Assembly: GCA_029555025.1 (NCBI GenBank)
Contig: JAKPTZ010000081.1
Location: forward strand, 1 to 64,000
Reading direction: 5' to 3'
Length of the DNA stretch: 64,000 bases
From: Deltaproteobacteria bacterium
GTDB lineage: Bacteria > Myxococcota_A > UBA9042 > DTJE01
Under the pieces are notes generated by a model. It made no database searches. It was not told where the DNA came from and worked only from the letters and a program-made list of their open reading frames with translations. Shown here in pieces: positions 24,842-35,400 of the stretch. Position 1 is the stretch's first letter. Each line of letters opens with the position of its first letter. Both the position numbers and the translations under genes were made by a program.

Positions 24842-26197
24842 TTACTTCGCGCCCTTCGGCTTGGCGTTCCAGATGCTGACCATCAGCATCGCGGACAGGA
24901 TGGCCAGGAAGGCCAGCAGGATGAAAATCAGGGTCCATTCGGAGAAGACTGCGGCCACGCCGGCCGGCAGCGACGACCGCAGGTCGGCCGTCAGCGTGGG
25001 GGTGACGTCCTTCAGCCAGCCAATCCCCGCGCCCGAAATCATCGCGCCGAAGTTGCCCATCGCCATCGTGAAGCCGGTCGCGGCGGCGGCGGCCTTCGGG
25101 TGCACATCCGCCGTGGCGGCGCCGGACATCAGCATGTCGGGACCGTAAATCAGGAATCCGGCCAGGCCAAGCATCGCCGTGGCGATACCGACCGCACCCT
25201 TCGGCACAAGGATGAACCCGATGCAGACGACGGCCAGCGAAAACAACATGATCGCGCACAGCGGCGCGCGGCGCTTGTGAAACAGCTTGTCCGACATCCA
25301 CCCGGCCGAAACCGCTCCGATTGCGCCGATCAAAGGCAGGGCTACCGCCTTGAACGCGCTGTCCTTGATCGCCTGGCCCTGGAAGTCGGCCATATAGGTG
25401 ACCGCCCAGTTCATGAAAGAATACCGGACACTGTTCATGCAGAAATAGCCGATGGCCAATACCCACAGGATCTTGTTGGACAGGACAAGCCGCATGGTTT
25501 CGGCGAACGGCAGTTTTTCCGTCTCGATCGCGGCGGCGGTGTTCGCGTGGGCGCTGTCGTCATCCCCAAGGTCGTCGCGAACGCGCCCGAACCCGACCAG
25601 CCGGGGGTCGTCACGCAACGCAACGGCAAGAACCACCGTCATGGCGGCAAGAATGATCGACGGAACCATGAAGGCCATCCGCCATCCATATGTGCCGGCC
25701 ACATAACCGGCAAGCAGCCAGGACGCCACGTTCCCGACCTGGTAACACGTCGATATCAGCCCGACCAGCAGACCTCGATGCCTGGTTGTCGTCCAGTTCG
25801 TAAGGGTCTTGATGACCAGCGACCACCCGGCGGACTGTGCATAACCGTTGACCGCCCACAGAAGCAGCATCAACGGCAGGCTGCTTACCTGGGAAAACAG
25901 CAGGTTGGTGATGACCGCCATCGACATCGCAAGCGTCATCATCTTCCGGGCGCCGAATTTTTCGCCGAGTTGCCCGTTGACGAACTGACCAATTGCGTAA
26001 GCAAAGGCATAAACTGTCGGAATCAAACCAATTTCGGCCGACGACCAATCCGGAAAATCCTTCAGGATCATCGGCTGGGCAACCGAAAAGTTCATGCGAC
26101 AAAGGTAATACGAAGCGTATCCGCCCCAAAGGGTCGCGAACGTCTGTACCTGCCACCTGGTAAGTCTCTTGCTGTTGATCGCCCCGCTGTCGCCCAT
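24842..26197 (-). CDS. MFS transporter of the organophosphate:phosphate antiporter (GlpT/UhpT-like) family
   Basis: This 451-aa inner-membrane protein has about 12 hydrophobic segments and the OPA family look: WGGYASYYLCRMNFSVAQP in the first helix, FAYAIGQFVNGQLGEKFGARKMM after helix 2, and NGYAQSAGWSLVIKTLTNW. Known members exchange glycerol-3-phosphate or sugar phosphates for phosphate; which substrate is used here is open. The ATG has gGGGGAAatcag before it. The next gene is divergent. Confidence 0.88.
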   Translation of the reverse strand: MGDSGAINSKRLTRWQVQTFATLWGGYASYYLCRMNFSVAQPMILKDFPDWSSAEIGLIPTVYAFAYAIGQFVNGQLGEKFGARKMMTLAMSMAVITNLLFSQVSSLPLMLLLWAVNGYAQSAGWSLVIKTLTNWTTTRHRGLLVGLISTCYQVGNVASWLLAGYVAGTYGWRMAFMVPSIILAAMTVVLAVALRDDPRLVGFGRVRDDLGDDDSAHANTAAAIETEKLPFAETMRLVLSNKILWVLAIGYFCMNSVRYSFMNWAVTYMADFQGQAIKDSAFKAVALPLIGAIGAVSAGWMSDKLFHKRRAPLCAIMLFSLAVVCIGFILVPKGAVGIATAMLGLAGFLIYGPDMLMSGAATADVHPKAAAAATGFTMAMGNFGAMISGAGIGWLKDVTPTLTADLRSSLPAGVAAVFSEWTLIFILLAFLAILSAMLMVSIWNAKPKGAK

Positions 26198-26391
26198 CTG
26201 ATTTCCCCCGAATCCGCATGGTCAAAAATCGCCGTGACTAGTCTGCCATTGGCACACTTCCGGCGCAAGAATTGTTGTTTCGCCCGGGCCGGGACAGGTT
26301 TCGATTGTTTCTGGCCATTTATTGATTCACGCCCGCGTGTTCCGGACAACCCGCCGCGGGAGGACGACGATGCAGGCGATGCGAAGCCCCG

Positions 26392-26420
26392 CTGACACAA
26401 TGCCGATAATGCCCTACACT
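26392..26420 (+). promoter_or_regulatory. Promoter abutting the RNA methyltransferase start
   Basis: CTGACA (26392-26397) and TACACT (26415-26420) are separated by 17 bp. The -10 ends exactly 6 nt before the ATG at 26427, so transcription should begin at or near the start codon. Confidence 0.5.
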
Positions 26421-26426
26421 CGCGCC

Positions 26427-27674
26427 ATGAATGATGCCGCATCACAGGTTTCAGTCGAACGCAGGGCAAAGAAACACGTCAAGGCTCCGGTGCACCGCTG
26501 GTTCGCGGTCTGCTCGCCTGGCACCGAGGCGATTGTGCGCGCTGAACTGGCCACGCTTGGCCTTGAGCCGGCTGCCGTCGATATACATGGTGGCGTTGAG
26601 TTTCCGGGCCGCCTGGATGACGGCATGCGCGCCAACCTTCACCTTCGGACTGCCGCGCGCATCCTGCTGCGCGTCGCGTCGTTCCGTGCCCGCGCGGTCG
26701 AGGATGTCTTCCGTGAAACGGTGGCACAGCCCTGGGAGGCGTTCCTGCCACAGGGGTGTCGGCTTCAAATTGCCAGCACCATTCACGGCTCCAGGCTGAA
26801 CAGCCGCAGTCTGCTGGAATCGACCATCCGCGAAGCGGTCTGTCGCCGCTTTGCCGATCAGGGACTTGCCGTCCCGCTGCCGGAATCCGCGGTGGCTGCC
26901 GACACAACCAGGAACACAAAGACAGATGCTGCGGCACTCACGGCCGCGGGCGCGCAGGCAATACAGGCCCGCCTGGACTCCGACCATATCGAACTTTCAC
27001 TGGATTCGTCCGGGGAACTGCTTCACCGCCGAGGCTGGCGCCGCGAAGCCGTTGCCGCGCCGATCCGCGAAAACCTGGCCGCCGCAATCCTGCTGGCCGC
27101 CGGCTTCGCGCCAGGGATGAACCTGGTGGACGCCATGTGCGGATCCGGCACATTTGCCATCGAGGCCGCCCATATCGCGACCGGTACGCCACCCGGCATC
27201 TCGGCGACCCCGCCCCGCACCTTTGCCTTCATGGAATGGCCGGCCTTTTCACGCCCGGCCTGGGATCACCTGTGCAAGCTTGCCGGGCCGGTCCCGACGG
27301 ACTCCGAGATTGTCGCCCGCGACATCGACCCGGCGGTCCTGCAGGCCGCCTCGACCAACGCCGACCTTGCCGGCGCCACGACGCTGATAATATTCGAGCC
27401 GGCCGACTTCTTTGACTCCGCCCCGCCCTGCCCGTCCGGACTTCTGGTTCTGAACCCGCCTTACGGCCTGCGCCTTGACGCCACCCGCGATGCCGCCGCA
27501 CTGTACCGCCGAATCGCGACCACCATCAGTTCCCGCTGGGCAGGCTGGCGCTACGCCGTCGTCATGCCCGACCAGTCACTCGCCCGCACCTGGCCCCTTC
27601 AGACCGATTCATCCCTGCGATTCTTGCACGGCGGCCTGAAAGCCCTTGCTTTGATTGGAAAAGGGCCTGCCTGA
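26427..27674 (+). CDS. THUMP-domain class I SAM-dependent RNA methyltransferase (RlmL/TrmN-like)
   Basis: This 415-aa protein has a ferredoxin-like/THUMP N-terminal half (RWFAVCSPGTEAIVRAELATLGL, then FRETVAQPWEAFLPQG) and a Rossmann methyltransferase half with LVDAMCGSGTFAIEAA and the N2-guanine motif NPPYGLRL. It most likely makes m2G in rRNA or tRNA. Two starts compete: ATG 26370 has a strong GGAGG 6-7 nt upstream, while ATG 26427 lies 6 nt after a good -10 box and starts closer to conserved sequence. I chose 26427 as a candidate leaderless start, with moderate confidence in the start and high confidence in the family. Confidence 0.85.
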   Translation: MNDAASQVSVERRAKKHVKAPVHRWFAVCSPGTEAIVRAELATLGLEPAAVDIHGGVEFPGRLDDGMRANLHLRTAARILLRVASFRARAVEDVFRETVAQPWEAFLPQGCRLQIASTIHGSRLNSRSLLESTIREAVCRRFADQGLAVPLPESAVAADTTRNTKTDAAALTAAGAQAIQARLDSDHIELSLDSSGELLHRRGWRREAVAAPIRENLAAAILLAAGFAPGMNLVDAMCGSGTFAIEAAHIATGTPPGISATPPRTFAFMEWPAFSRPAWDHLCKLAGPVPTDSEIVARDIDPAVLQAASTNADLAGATTLIIFEPADFFDSAPPCPSGLLVLNPPYGLRLDATRDAAALYRRIATTISSRWAGWRYAVVMPDQSLARTWPLQTDSSLRFLHGGLKALALIGKGPA

Positions 27675-27704
27675 CAGAGGCACGTCCTGAATCATCACCC
27701 AATA

Positions 27705-30557
27705 TCAGGAACCATGACGACTCATGAATTCGTGCATCTGAGAAACCGGAAGTATTCTCTCAATTATTGATTCCAACTGATTGTAATCAGGGATGGATCT
27801 TGTTTTTGCACCAAGATTGCGAATGAACTTCTCGATATCCCTGTCCTGGGAGGTTCCACTGGAAACTGACGCTCTAATCTGACCATCGACGAAGCGCGAC
27901 AAATTCTCCGCGATACACTTATCAACGCGGTTTGGAAACTGGTTGACCAGGGTATCAAAGTTTGCCTTCAGAACAGCATCGTGTGCAGGTTCATCCAACT
28001 GATCCGAGGGAAGCCCGACCTCCGACCTTCCGTTAAAGGTCAGATCGCGCAATTCCGATCGGTTACCATCCTGAACCGTGCAAATAACCTCACCAGCCTG
28101 ATTCACAATATCGATGGCGACGGCCGTTTGGTACTCCCAGAAATACCAGGTTCCGCTATATCGATACTCCTTGTTTTCATTGACATCGACATACGCCGGG
28201 AGCGCATTACACATATACTCAAGCTTGTCCCTGCGCTCTCGCGCCTGATTGTAAAGAAGCTCCTGAGCTGCAACTGAACATCCGGCATTAACAAGGCCGC
28301 CGACCAATCCTCCAAGAAATCCAGTTCCAACGTTCTGCTGTGTTGCCCGCGCAAGTCGACGGCATTGATGCTCGGCCTGCTGCATAACGGATTGTGCCGC
28401 CGCCTCCGCACTTCTTGCCCTTGGAACTGCCTCACATGCCTCCCTCTTTTCACTGTTTGGAACACTCCGGGTTGCAACGTACTTGTGAACCCTGGATTCA
28501 TCACGCTTTGACGCAGACCACTTACTATCTACCCGCCGCACATTAAGTATTACAGGAAGGCCTCCACCGGGAAGGCCATTTGAAATGCGGGCGGATAGAT
28601 AATCACCAAGAAGCGGGGCCAACCTGGCACCCATCTGACCTGATGTGAAAGCCGTGTTCAAGTTCATATACTTCCTGACCGACACTATGGAAGCAAGGGA
28701 GCCGCCAACATCCGGGTAGGCTTGCATAAGTCGCTGTCCATCTTCCGGAAACAGCCTGTCAAGAATAACCTGATATAACCAGCCAAGCCCGATCAGACCA
28801 CCACTGTAAGCACCTTCAGCCCGTGAATACAGACTCGGTGCAATCAGGCCCTTTGCCTTTGCCGCGAATTCCACAAGACCGGGGCGCCTGTACTCCGCCT
28901 CTGATTCCATCGCAAACCGGAATGCAGTTGGGACGTCCATCGCGGACAAGGCCGCGTTCGCCGACAACAACTTCTCGTCGGCCAGCTTGCACTTGAATAC
29001 GTCCGTTCCGCCTTCGACGAGCGCCTGCGAACACTCCTGCCCCAGTTGGCTGGTTAATGCATTCTGGAAACCCTCAATTCCTGAAGCGGTAAACCCAAGG
29101 ATCTTCTGAACATTTTTTGCAGCAACCGCCCCCCTGGTCAACTTGACATGACCTAAAAGGACAGATTCGCCATTCTTGCACAATGATTCAAGTTTTTCGC
29201 GGATATCGGCAAGGATGCCCCGATCGCATTCCAGAAGACACTCCTGACGAGCTGCCGCAACATCGGGTTCAAGGACGCCATACCCCTTTACCACCTTCAG
29301 CATATCAAGACCTTTGCGACTGCCCGAAGAGCAAACGTTGGCGGCTTCGGCCATTAGAGTTCTTGATTTTGCCAGATCCGATTCGATAGTTTGACGAGCT
29401 TTGATCGCCCAATCTGAACCGGCGAGTTCCCCGCTCGAAAGGTGCGTTCCAAGGATTTGAAGCGCATCCCCGTACATCTTGCGCCTCATCACTGAGTCCA
29501 ATTTCGATTTGACCCAAGTCGAATACTGCTTTTCACACGTTGTAAACAGATTTGAAACCTGACTCGCTTCCAGTTCCCTGGACACGTCCAGTTTGCGGAG
29601 GGAGGCATCGCACACACCCCTTCTGATTCCATCTGAAAGCCCCCCAACCGATCCAGCAAGAACTGCGTCTAAAAAGTCTGCCTGATAGTCGGGATTCCGC
29701 TTCGAAAGAGACTTCAGGAACTTACTGAAATCCTTGAGCGATGGTTCAACCCGGAGATAGCCAAGCAGCGAGAAGAACTCTCCAGCCCCTTCGATTCCGG
29801 GTTCATAAAGCTGCTTGGAAAGGAACCCCCATACCGCAGATCGATTTATCGCCCCAATATCACCAATCTCTGATACCGGACACTTGCCGATTTGACGATG
29901 CAATGACTGATTCCATTGCATCTCGAGGTCCGAAGAATTCGACCAGCCGATCAGGCGCCCGCCAAGGCTTGTGCAGAAACATTCTCGATAACGTGAAAAG
30001 GCATCTTCATGTTCCTGCCTGCGATTATTCGGCATCAGAGATACAAGACATACATCGGTCTGAGACCTGCTCAGGAGTTGATCATCGACACACTGCTCGT
30101 CAATTCCCCTGTCATATTTCTTCGCCAGAATATTCGCCAGTTCGAGGACACATTTGGAATACACCGATCTGACGCACTCCGACGCACCGACAACGCTGCA
30201 AATTCGGTTTGCCGAGCAATCGACGGCACCGCCCGAAGTACTTCGAAAGACCTCGAACGCCTCCTGAGCAGCCTGCCTGACAGTCTCTGGCGTAGTGCCA
30301 TACACCTTGGCAATCTTGTCGGCTGAATTGACTATTCCATCGTAGGATTGACAGGCACCTTCAACACTGAGAGATGAATTGGAGATGCTACTCTGAACCT
30401 TTACACGCATTTCCTCGCTGCGATCACTGACTTGAACCGGGACAACTTCAGACGAGCGCCTAGGTTTTACCGTTGGTCCCGCACAACCTACCGACACAAA
30501 GGCAACAAGAAGCACAATCCGCAACAATCCAAATGAATTCAAGCGCCATCCGAGCAT
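27705..30557 (-). CDS. Large lipoprotein of unknown function
   Basis: I do not recognise this 950-aa protein. It begins MLGWRLNSFGLLRIVLLVAFVSVGCAG, a lipoprotein signal with Cys about 25, and is mostly helical with scattered cysteines. A glycine-rich hydrophobic patch (about 800-820, FLGGLVGGLVNAGCSVAAQ) lies towards the C-terminus. The ORF track extends 39 codons further; the ATG at 30557 is preferred because it places the signal peptide at the N-terminus and has AGAGG before it. Its base composition is visibly less GC-rich than the neighbouring genes, as is that of the divergent gene at 30762, so the pair may have been acquired together. Confidence 0.7.
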   Translation of the reverse strand: MLGWRLNSFGLLRIVLLVAFVSVGCAGPTVKPRRSSEVVPVQVSDRSEEMRVKVQSSISNSSLSVEGACQSYDGIVNSADKIAKVYGTTPETVRQAAQEAFEVFRSTSGGAVDCSANRICSVVGASECVRSVYSKCVLELANILAKKYDRGIDEQCVDDQLLSRSQTDVCLVSLMPNNRRQEHEDAFSRYRECFCTSLGGRLIGWSNSSDLEMQWNQSLHRQIGKCPVSEIGDIGAINRSAVWGFLSKQLYEPGIEGAGEFFSLLGYLRVEPSLKDFSKFLKSLSKRNPDYQADFLDAVLAGSVGGLSDGIRRGVCDASLRKLDVSRELEASQVSNLFTTCEKQYSTWVKSKLDSVMRRKMYGDALQILGTHLSSGELAGSDWAIKARQTIESDLAKSRTLMAEAANVCSSGSRKGLDMLKVVKGYGVLEPDVAAARQECLLECDRGILADIREKLESLCKNGESVLLGHVKLTRGAVAAKNVQKILGFTASGIEGFQNALTSQLGQECSQALVEGGTDVFKCKLADEKLLSANAALSAMDVPTAFRFAMESEAEYRRPGLVEFAAKAKGLIAPSLYSRAEGAYSGGLIGLGWLYQVILDRLFPEDGQRLMQAYPDVGGSLASIVSVRKYMNLNTAFTSGQMGARLAPLLGDYLSARISNGLPGGGLPVILNVRRVDSKWSASKRDESRVHKYVATRSVPNSEKREACEAVPRARSAEAAAQSVMQQAEHQCRRLARATQQNVGTGFLGGLVGGLVNAGCSVAAQELLYNQARERRDKLEYMCNALPAYVDVNENKEYRYSGTWYFWEYQTAVAIDIVNQAGEVICTVQDGNRSELRDLTFNGRSEVGLPSDQLDEPAHDAVLKANFDTLVNQFPNRVDKCIAENLSRFVDGQIRASVSSGTSQDRDIEKFIRNLGAKTRSIPDYNQLESIIERILPVSQMHEFMSRHGS

Positions 30558-30761
30558 CCGACACCTCTCAAAAAGCTGAAAAGCTGCCCTGAAAATTGAG
30601 TTTCGTTCGGAACTATATATCAGATTCGGACATCCATTCAATAATCCCGGCCGGGTTATAAGAGTGAAGCGCAAAAAATTCTGTGGTAAAAATCACGGAT
30701 AGCGGAGCGGGATCTAAAGAATCGCCTTGAAGCATACCGGTGCTTCAGGCAAGGAGCAGGA

Positions 30762-32447
30762 ATGTTAAGAATTCAATCACTGGCGGCGTTCATCTTGCTT
30801 CCGGCGATCCTGGCAAGCTTATGGACTTGTGAGGCTGCTGCTCAGGATTCCCGTGAAGGCCGCAAGACAATAATCCTGATTTTCCCATTCCAGATCTCCG
30901 GGCTCTCTTTGTCACAAGAAGAGAAAAGGGAACTCAGGAATTACCTTGACACCCGGCTGACCATGGAAGGCAGATACAAGGTCATGCCGGAATCCCAGAT
31001 GAAAAAGGACTTGAGTACGGCAAAGATTCAGTCCTATGAAGAGTGTTACGACGAAGCCTGCAGAATCGACCTCACCAAGACTGTTTATGCCGACAGAAGT
31101 CTTTCAGTTGAAATTGTGCGCGAGAAGGGCAACTGCCGAGTAACTTCAAAAATCTACGACATCGCCCAGGAGGCCACGGAGGCTGCATCGGATGTTGAGA
31201 CCGATTGTGATTTCGATCAGGTTAAAAGGTCGATGGTTGAGACGGCAAGACAATTGAGCAGGAGCCGAAGGTTTCACAGGAAACCGTTATTTACGACATC
31301 ACCTTTGCAGACAGTTCCTTCCGTGGCTTCCATGGACGCGGCGGAAGCGGTTCAAAATCAACTTCTTGACGACTCCGATATCAAGACCTATGAGGCCTGG
31401 GACAAGGCAGTTGCCATCGAGACGGACCTGGAAATTCGTCCAGAGGAGAAGTTGGCGGTCTGGGAACAGTTATCCAGGGACTTCCCATCTCTCGATTCGC
31501 GGGTTTCAAAACGAATTTCACGATGGCGCAGATACCTGGCGCAGTTGGAAGACCTCAGACTTGCTGAAGCCAAACGCAAGCAGACAATGGATCAGGACTG
31601 GGAACGGCTTTCACGGATGTTGAACCTGAAAAGCTTCTCGGATGATGAACGCGCATCGTGGGCAAAGACATTTGTTGAAGCCTATGGCGAATACAGTCTG
31701 ATAAACCCATATTTTTCACAACTTGCCAAATTTTTGAAACCGGATGGAATCCCCAGGGTTGAATGGGTTAACCTGGAAGGCGGTTCATTTCACATGGGCT
31801 CGGATGATGGCGATGAGGACGAAAAGCCCGTGTTAAAAAGGGAAGTCAAGCCGTTCCGCATGACGAAGACCGAGGTGACCGTCTGGCAATACCGACAATG
31901 CGTTCACGCATCTGCCTGCACTGAACCACTCAAGGCCGCCGGATGCAACTGGGATGTTCCCGGGCGTGAAGACCATCCAGTTAACTGCATTACATTTCAA
32001 CAAGCATCGGCTTACGCCAAATGGATTGGAGGTCGCCTTCCAACCGAGTCCGAATGGGAATTCGCTGCTCGAAGTGGTGGAATGAACGTCAAATACCCTT
32101 GGGGCAATCGTGAGCCATCCTGTGATCTCAGCATTGTCTCAAAGGGCAGAGATGGATGTGGAAAGGGTGGAACGTGGCCTGTCTGCTCACGGCCACAGGG
32201 CAACTCCAGGCATGGCATCTGCGATCTTGCTGGAAATGTCTGGGAGTGGGGTTCTGATATCTATCGACCATTCCACACTCCTGAACCAGCCAAAGCCAAC
32301 GCCGGAATGGACACAAACAAAGCATCCCGGGTTGGACGAGGGGGATCCTGGTTCTTTCGGCCAATCGAGGTGCGAAGCACCAACCGTGCCGAATTCCAGC
32401 CAAACGAAGCTCGAACGGATCTCGGCCTTCGATGTGTAACAGACTGA
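30762..32447 (+). CDS. Secreted FGE-fold (SUMF1-like) protein without the catalytic cysteines
   Basis: The 561-aa protein has a Sec signal peptide (cleavage after about CEAAA-QD). Residues about 35-190 form a domain seen in deltaproteobacterial proteins (IILIFPFQISGLSLSQEEK; KVMPESQMKKDL), resembling TolB-N-like regions. A charged helical stretch follows, and about 320-561 is a formylglycine-generating-enzyme-like domain (VEWVNLEGGSFHMGSDDGDEDE, MTKTEVTVWQYRQC, GGRLPTESEWEFAAR, GNVWEW, LGLRCV). The segment GRGGSWFFRP has no Cys where true FGE has one, so formylglycine synthesis is unlikely; a binding role is more likely. The ATG has aaGGAGcagga before it. It diverges from the unknown lipoprotein gene. 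Confidence 0.8.
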   Translation: MLRIQSLAAFILLPAILASLWTCEAAAQDSREGRKTIILIFPFQISGLSLSQEEKRELRNYLDTRLTMEGRYKVMPESQMKKDLSTAKIQSYEECYDEACRIDLTKTVYADRSLSVEIVREKGNCRVTSKIYDIAQEATEAASDVETDCDFDQVKRSMVETARQLSRSRRFHRKPLFTTSPLQTVPSVASMDAAEAVQNQLLDDSDIKTYEAWDKAVAIETDLEIRPEEKLAVWEQLSRDFPSLDSRVSKRISRWRRYLAQLEDLRLAEAKRKQTMDQDWERLSRMLNLKSFSDDERASWAKTFVEAYGEYSLINPYFSQLAKFLKPDGIPRVEWVNLEGGSFHMGSDDGDEDEKPVLKREVKPFRMTKTEVTVWQYRQCVHASACTEPLKAAGCNWDVPGREDHPVNCITFQQASAYAKWIGGRLPTESEWEFAARSGGMNVKYPWGNREPSCDLSIVSKGRDGCGKGGTWPVCSRPQGNSRHGICDLAGNVWEWGSDIYRPFHTPEPAKANAGMDTNKASRVGRGGSWFFRPIEVRSTNRAEFQPNEARTDLGLRCVTD

Positions 32448-32474
32448 TATCGGGTTCAGGCTGTCATCAATTGA

Positions 32475-35400
32475 TCAGGCGCGGCTTTCCAGGTTGATGC
32501 CGAGGGCGCTGCGCAGGATGTAGTGATCGTCGCTGATGGCGAACCGCAGAACTTCCTCGATGCGCTCGCGCTGGGTCATGTTCGAGAACCCGCTCTGCTC
32601 GGTGCGCAGGAAGTTCATGACCGACGGGACGTTGCAGGCAACAAGAGTACCGGCGTGAAGCTGGGTGACTTCGATGCTGCGGAAGAAGTCCCTGAACATG
32701 TCGTCCAGCGACATCGGGTACTTCTTCATCAGGTCATCGACCAGCTTCGTCATCTGGTTCTTCTGCTGCTGACCCATCTTGCGGTCAATCGTGCGCGACA
32801 ATTCCATGACAACGTCCGCGCCGGTACCCAGTTCCATTTCCGGCTTGCAGTACTTGAACACGGCAGCCATCAGGATCTTCAGTTCGGTCAGGTTCTTCAC
32901 CGAGGCCAGGAAATGCATCGGGTGCAGGAACGTCAACTGACGACCGATCTGGAACGCCAGTTCGTATTCATCGTGGCCGGTCATCATGTCCGCGCCGACA
33001 ACCAGTGCCGGCGGCACCAGGAAGTCAACCTTCATGCCGGTCGGGTTGTCATCGCGATAAACCTTGTGCGGCAGCGGGCCCAGGGCCTTGTTGACGGCCT
33101 TGTAGATGTTCACGAACATCAGCTTCTGGTCCATGTCCATGTCCGGCTTGCGGCGCAGGCCAAGGTCCTTCAGTTCCTTCACGTCCAGGTACGACCCGAC
33201 GCCCTGGAAAAGCACCTGCAGAGTCCGGCCAAGCAGGACGTTTTCGTCCTTGGCCATCAGGTGGGTTTCCCAGCGCAGCGGATCGATGGTTCCCTTGAAC
33301 CACGGCACGCCGGGTTCCAGGTTGTCTTCGTACAGCTTCTTTTCCTTTTCATCCGCGATTCCCATCGCCGTCATGATCGACGAAACCACGAACGCCCGAT
33401 CAAAATCACCACGCTGCATGTAAAGACGCTGCATCGCCTTGTACGAACCCGCGGCATCCTTCGAAATCGGGCCAAGCATCACGATCTGCCTGTGGGCATC
33501 GATCGCCTTGTCGGTGGCGTCCTCGGTAACCTCGAACAACTGCGCCAGGATCTCGTACGTCCGCTTTTCGGACGGTTTGATCTGCGATGCGCGCTGGTAT
33601 TCGAAGATCGCCATGTCCATGTTCTTAAGGCGCGACCGGTAGATTTCACCCAGGTTTGCGTGAAGCCTGTATTCCAGCTCGATGTTGCCACGACCGGCCA
33701 GCCTTTCCAGCATCCTGCTGTAAGCCTTGGCCTGTCCGTCCCAGTCCTTCTTCTGGGTCAGGACCTCGTCGATGGCCCGGAACGCTTCAAGACGGTCGGG
33801 ATCCGCATCCAGGGCAAGGTTCAGGTACTCGATGGCGCTGACGTCATCACCCAGTTTTTCCTGGTAAAGGGCGGCCATCTGGACATAGACGCGCGAACGC
33901 TGCTCCATGTTTTCTTCGGCCAGCGCCATGCTGTTGAGCATGTAAAGCGCGTCCTCGAAAGCGCCGCTTTCCAGGTGCAGGTTGTACAGGCGCATCAGGG
34001 CCACCTTGGCGCCCGGATCAATGGACAGCGCTTCCTTGTACGCCGCCATCGCGCCATGCACGTTCTGCATCTTTTCCTTGTAGATGTCGCCGATTTCCAG
34101 CATCACGCTGAAACGCTCGTAAGCGTCGCCGCGCGCATCCACCCTTGCCTGCTTGTAACGGATGACCGCCGGCCAGTCCTTGCGCCGCTCGGCAATCGCG
34201 ATCTGCAGATCGACGGCCTTCTCGTTGTTCGGGGCAAGCGCCAGGACCTTGTCCAACTGGATTCCGGCCTCGCGCTCGTCGTTCAGGGCAAGGTTGATTT
34301 CGCCCAGGGCGAAGCCGATTTCGATCTTCTCGTCATCGGTCAGTTCTTCACGGCCGTTGATGACGGCCTTCATGAAGTTGTCCTTGGCAAGCTGCCACAG
34401 TTCCTTGCGCTGGTAGTAACGACCAAGTCCCAGAACCGTCCGGAAATGACCGGGCCGAGTCTTGACTGCCATCGTGTACTCACGGAAGGCACGCTCGTAA
34501 TCGAACAGTTTTTCCGCGCACAGACCCATGTTGTAATGGATGTCGGCGGCACGGACCGCATCGGCCATCACCGCGGAATCGGAAACCAGCAGATCCAGCA
34601 GCGGCTCCGCCTTTTCCCAGCGTGCCGACGCGACATAAGTCGAGGCCAGCGCAAGCGCCACGTCCGACAGCTTCGGATTGATTTCCAGCGCCCTTTCGAA
34701 ATGCTCGATGGCGTGTGAACGATCCTTCAGCTTGTTCAGGTAGATGTCGCCGGCCTGAGCCCTTGCGCGCGCCTTTTCGTCATCCGTCTTCAGGTAGGGT
34801 TCCATGCCAAGATGGACACCGGCAACCTTCTCCCAGTCTTCCAGTTCGCCATAAATGTCGATCAGGCACTTCGAAGCGACCTGATTGGTCGGATCGACAA
34901 CCATGATGCCCTTCAGCATCTCGATCGCGCGATCCGGGTTTTCCAGCTTATGGCGGACAATATCGACGGCCTTCATCATCAGATCGACCATGTGGTGATC
35001 CGAATCGACCTGTTCCTTCCACTTCAGGTACGTATCAACAACGTCTTCCCATGCCTCCATCTGCTCGAACAGGCGGATCAGGTTCTCAAATCCCGGCACG
35101 TAATCCGGCCGGTAATTCAACATCCGCTGGAAGCAGGTGATCGCGGAATTGACGTCCTCCTGCTTCTTTTCATAGACATCGGCCTCGCGGGTCAGCGTGG
35201 CGATCCGCACATCGACGTCTTCGACGCGGCTGATCCTGCTTTCGTACAGGTTGACCAGTTCGGACCAGTCTTCCATCTTTGTCAGCAGTCCGACCGCTGT
35301 CTCGAAGACTTCGTCGTCCTCGGGGTCAAGATCCAGTACCTGCAGGTAGTAATCCAGGGCCTTCCGGTCGTCGCCCAGCGCGTCGTGATAAAGGACGCCA

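Noticed and set aside
24794-26395. 533-aa plus-strand ORF opposite the OPA transporter
   Set aside because: The transporter on the minus strand is well supported by family motifs; the plus-strand product is rich in Arg, His and Gln without domains.
30762-32447. True formylglycine-generating enzyme
   Set aside because: The FGE fold is present, but the catalytic Cys region (GGSW.C....C) reads GGSWFFRP, so sulfatase activation is not supported.
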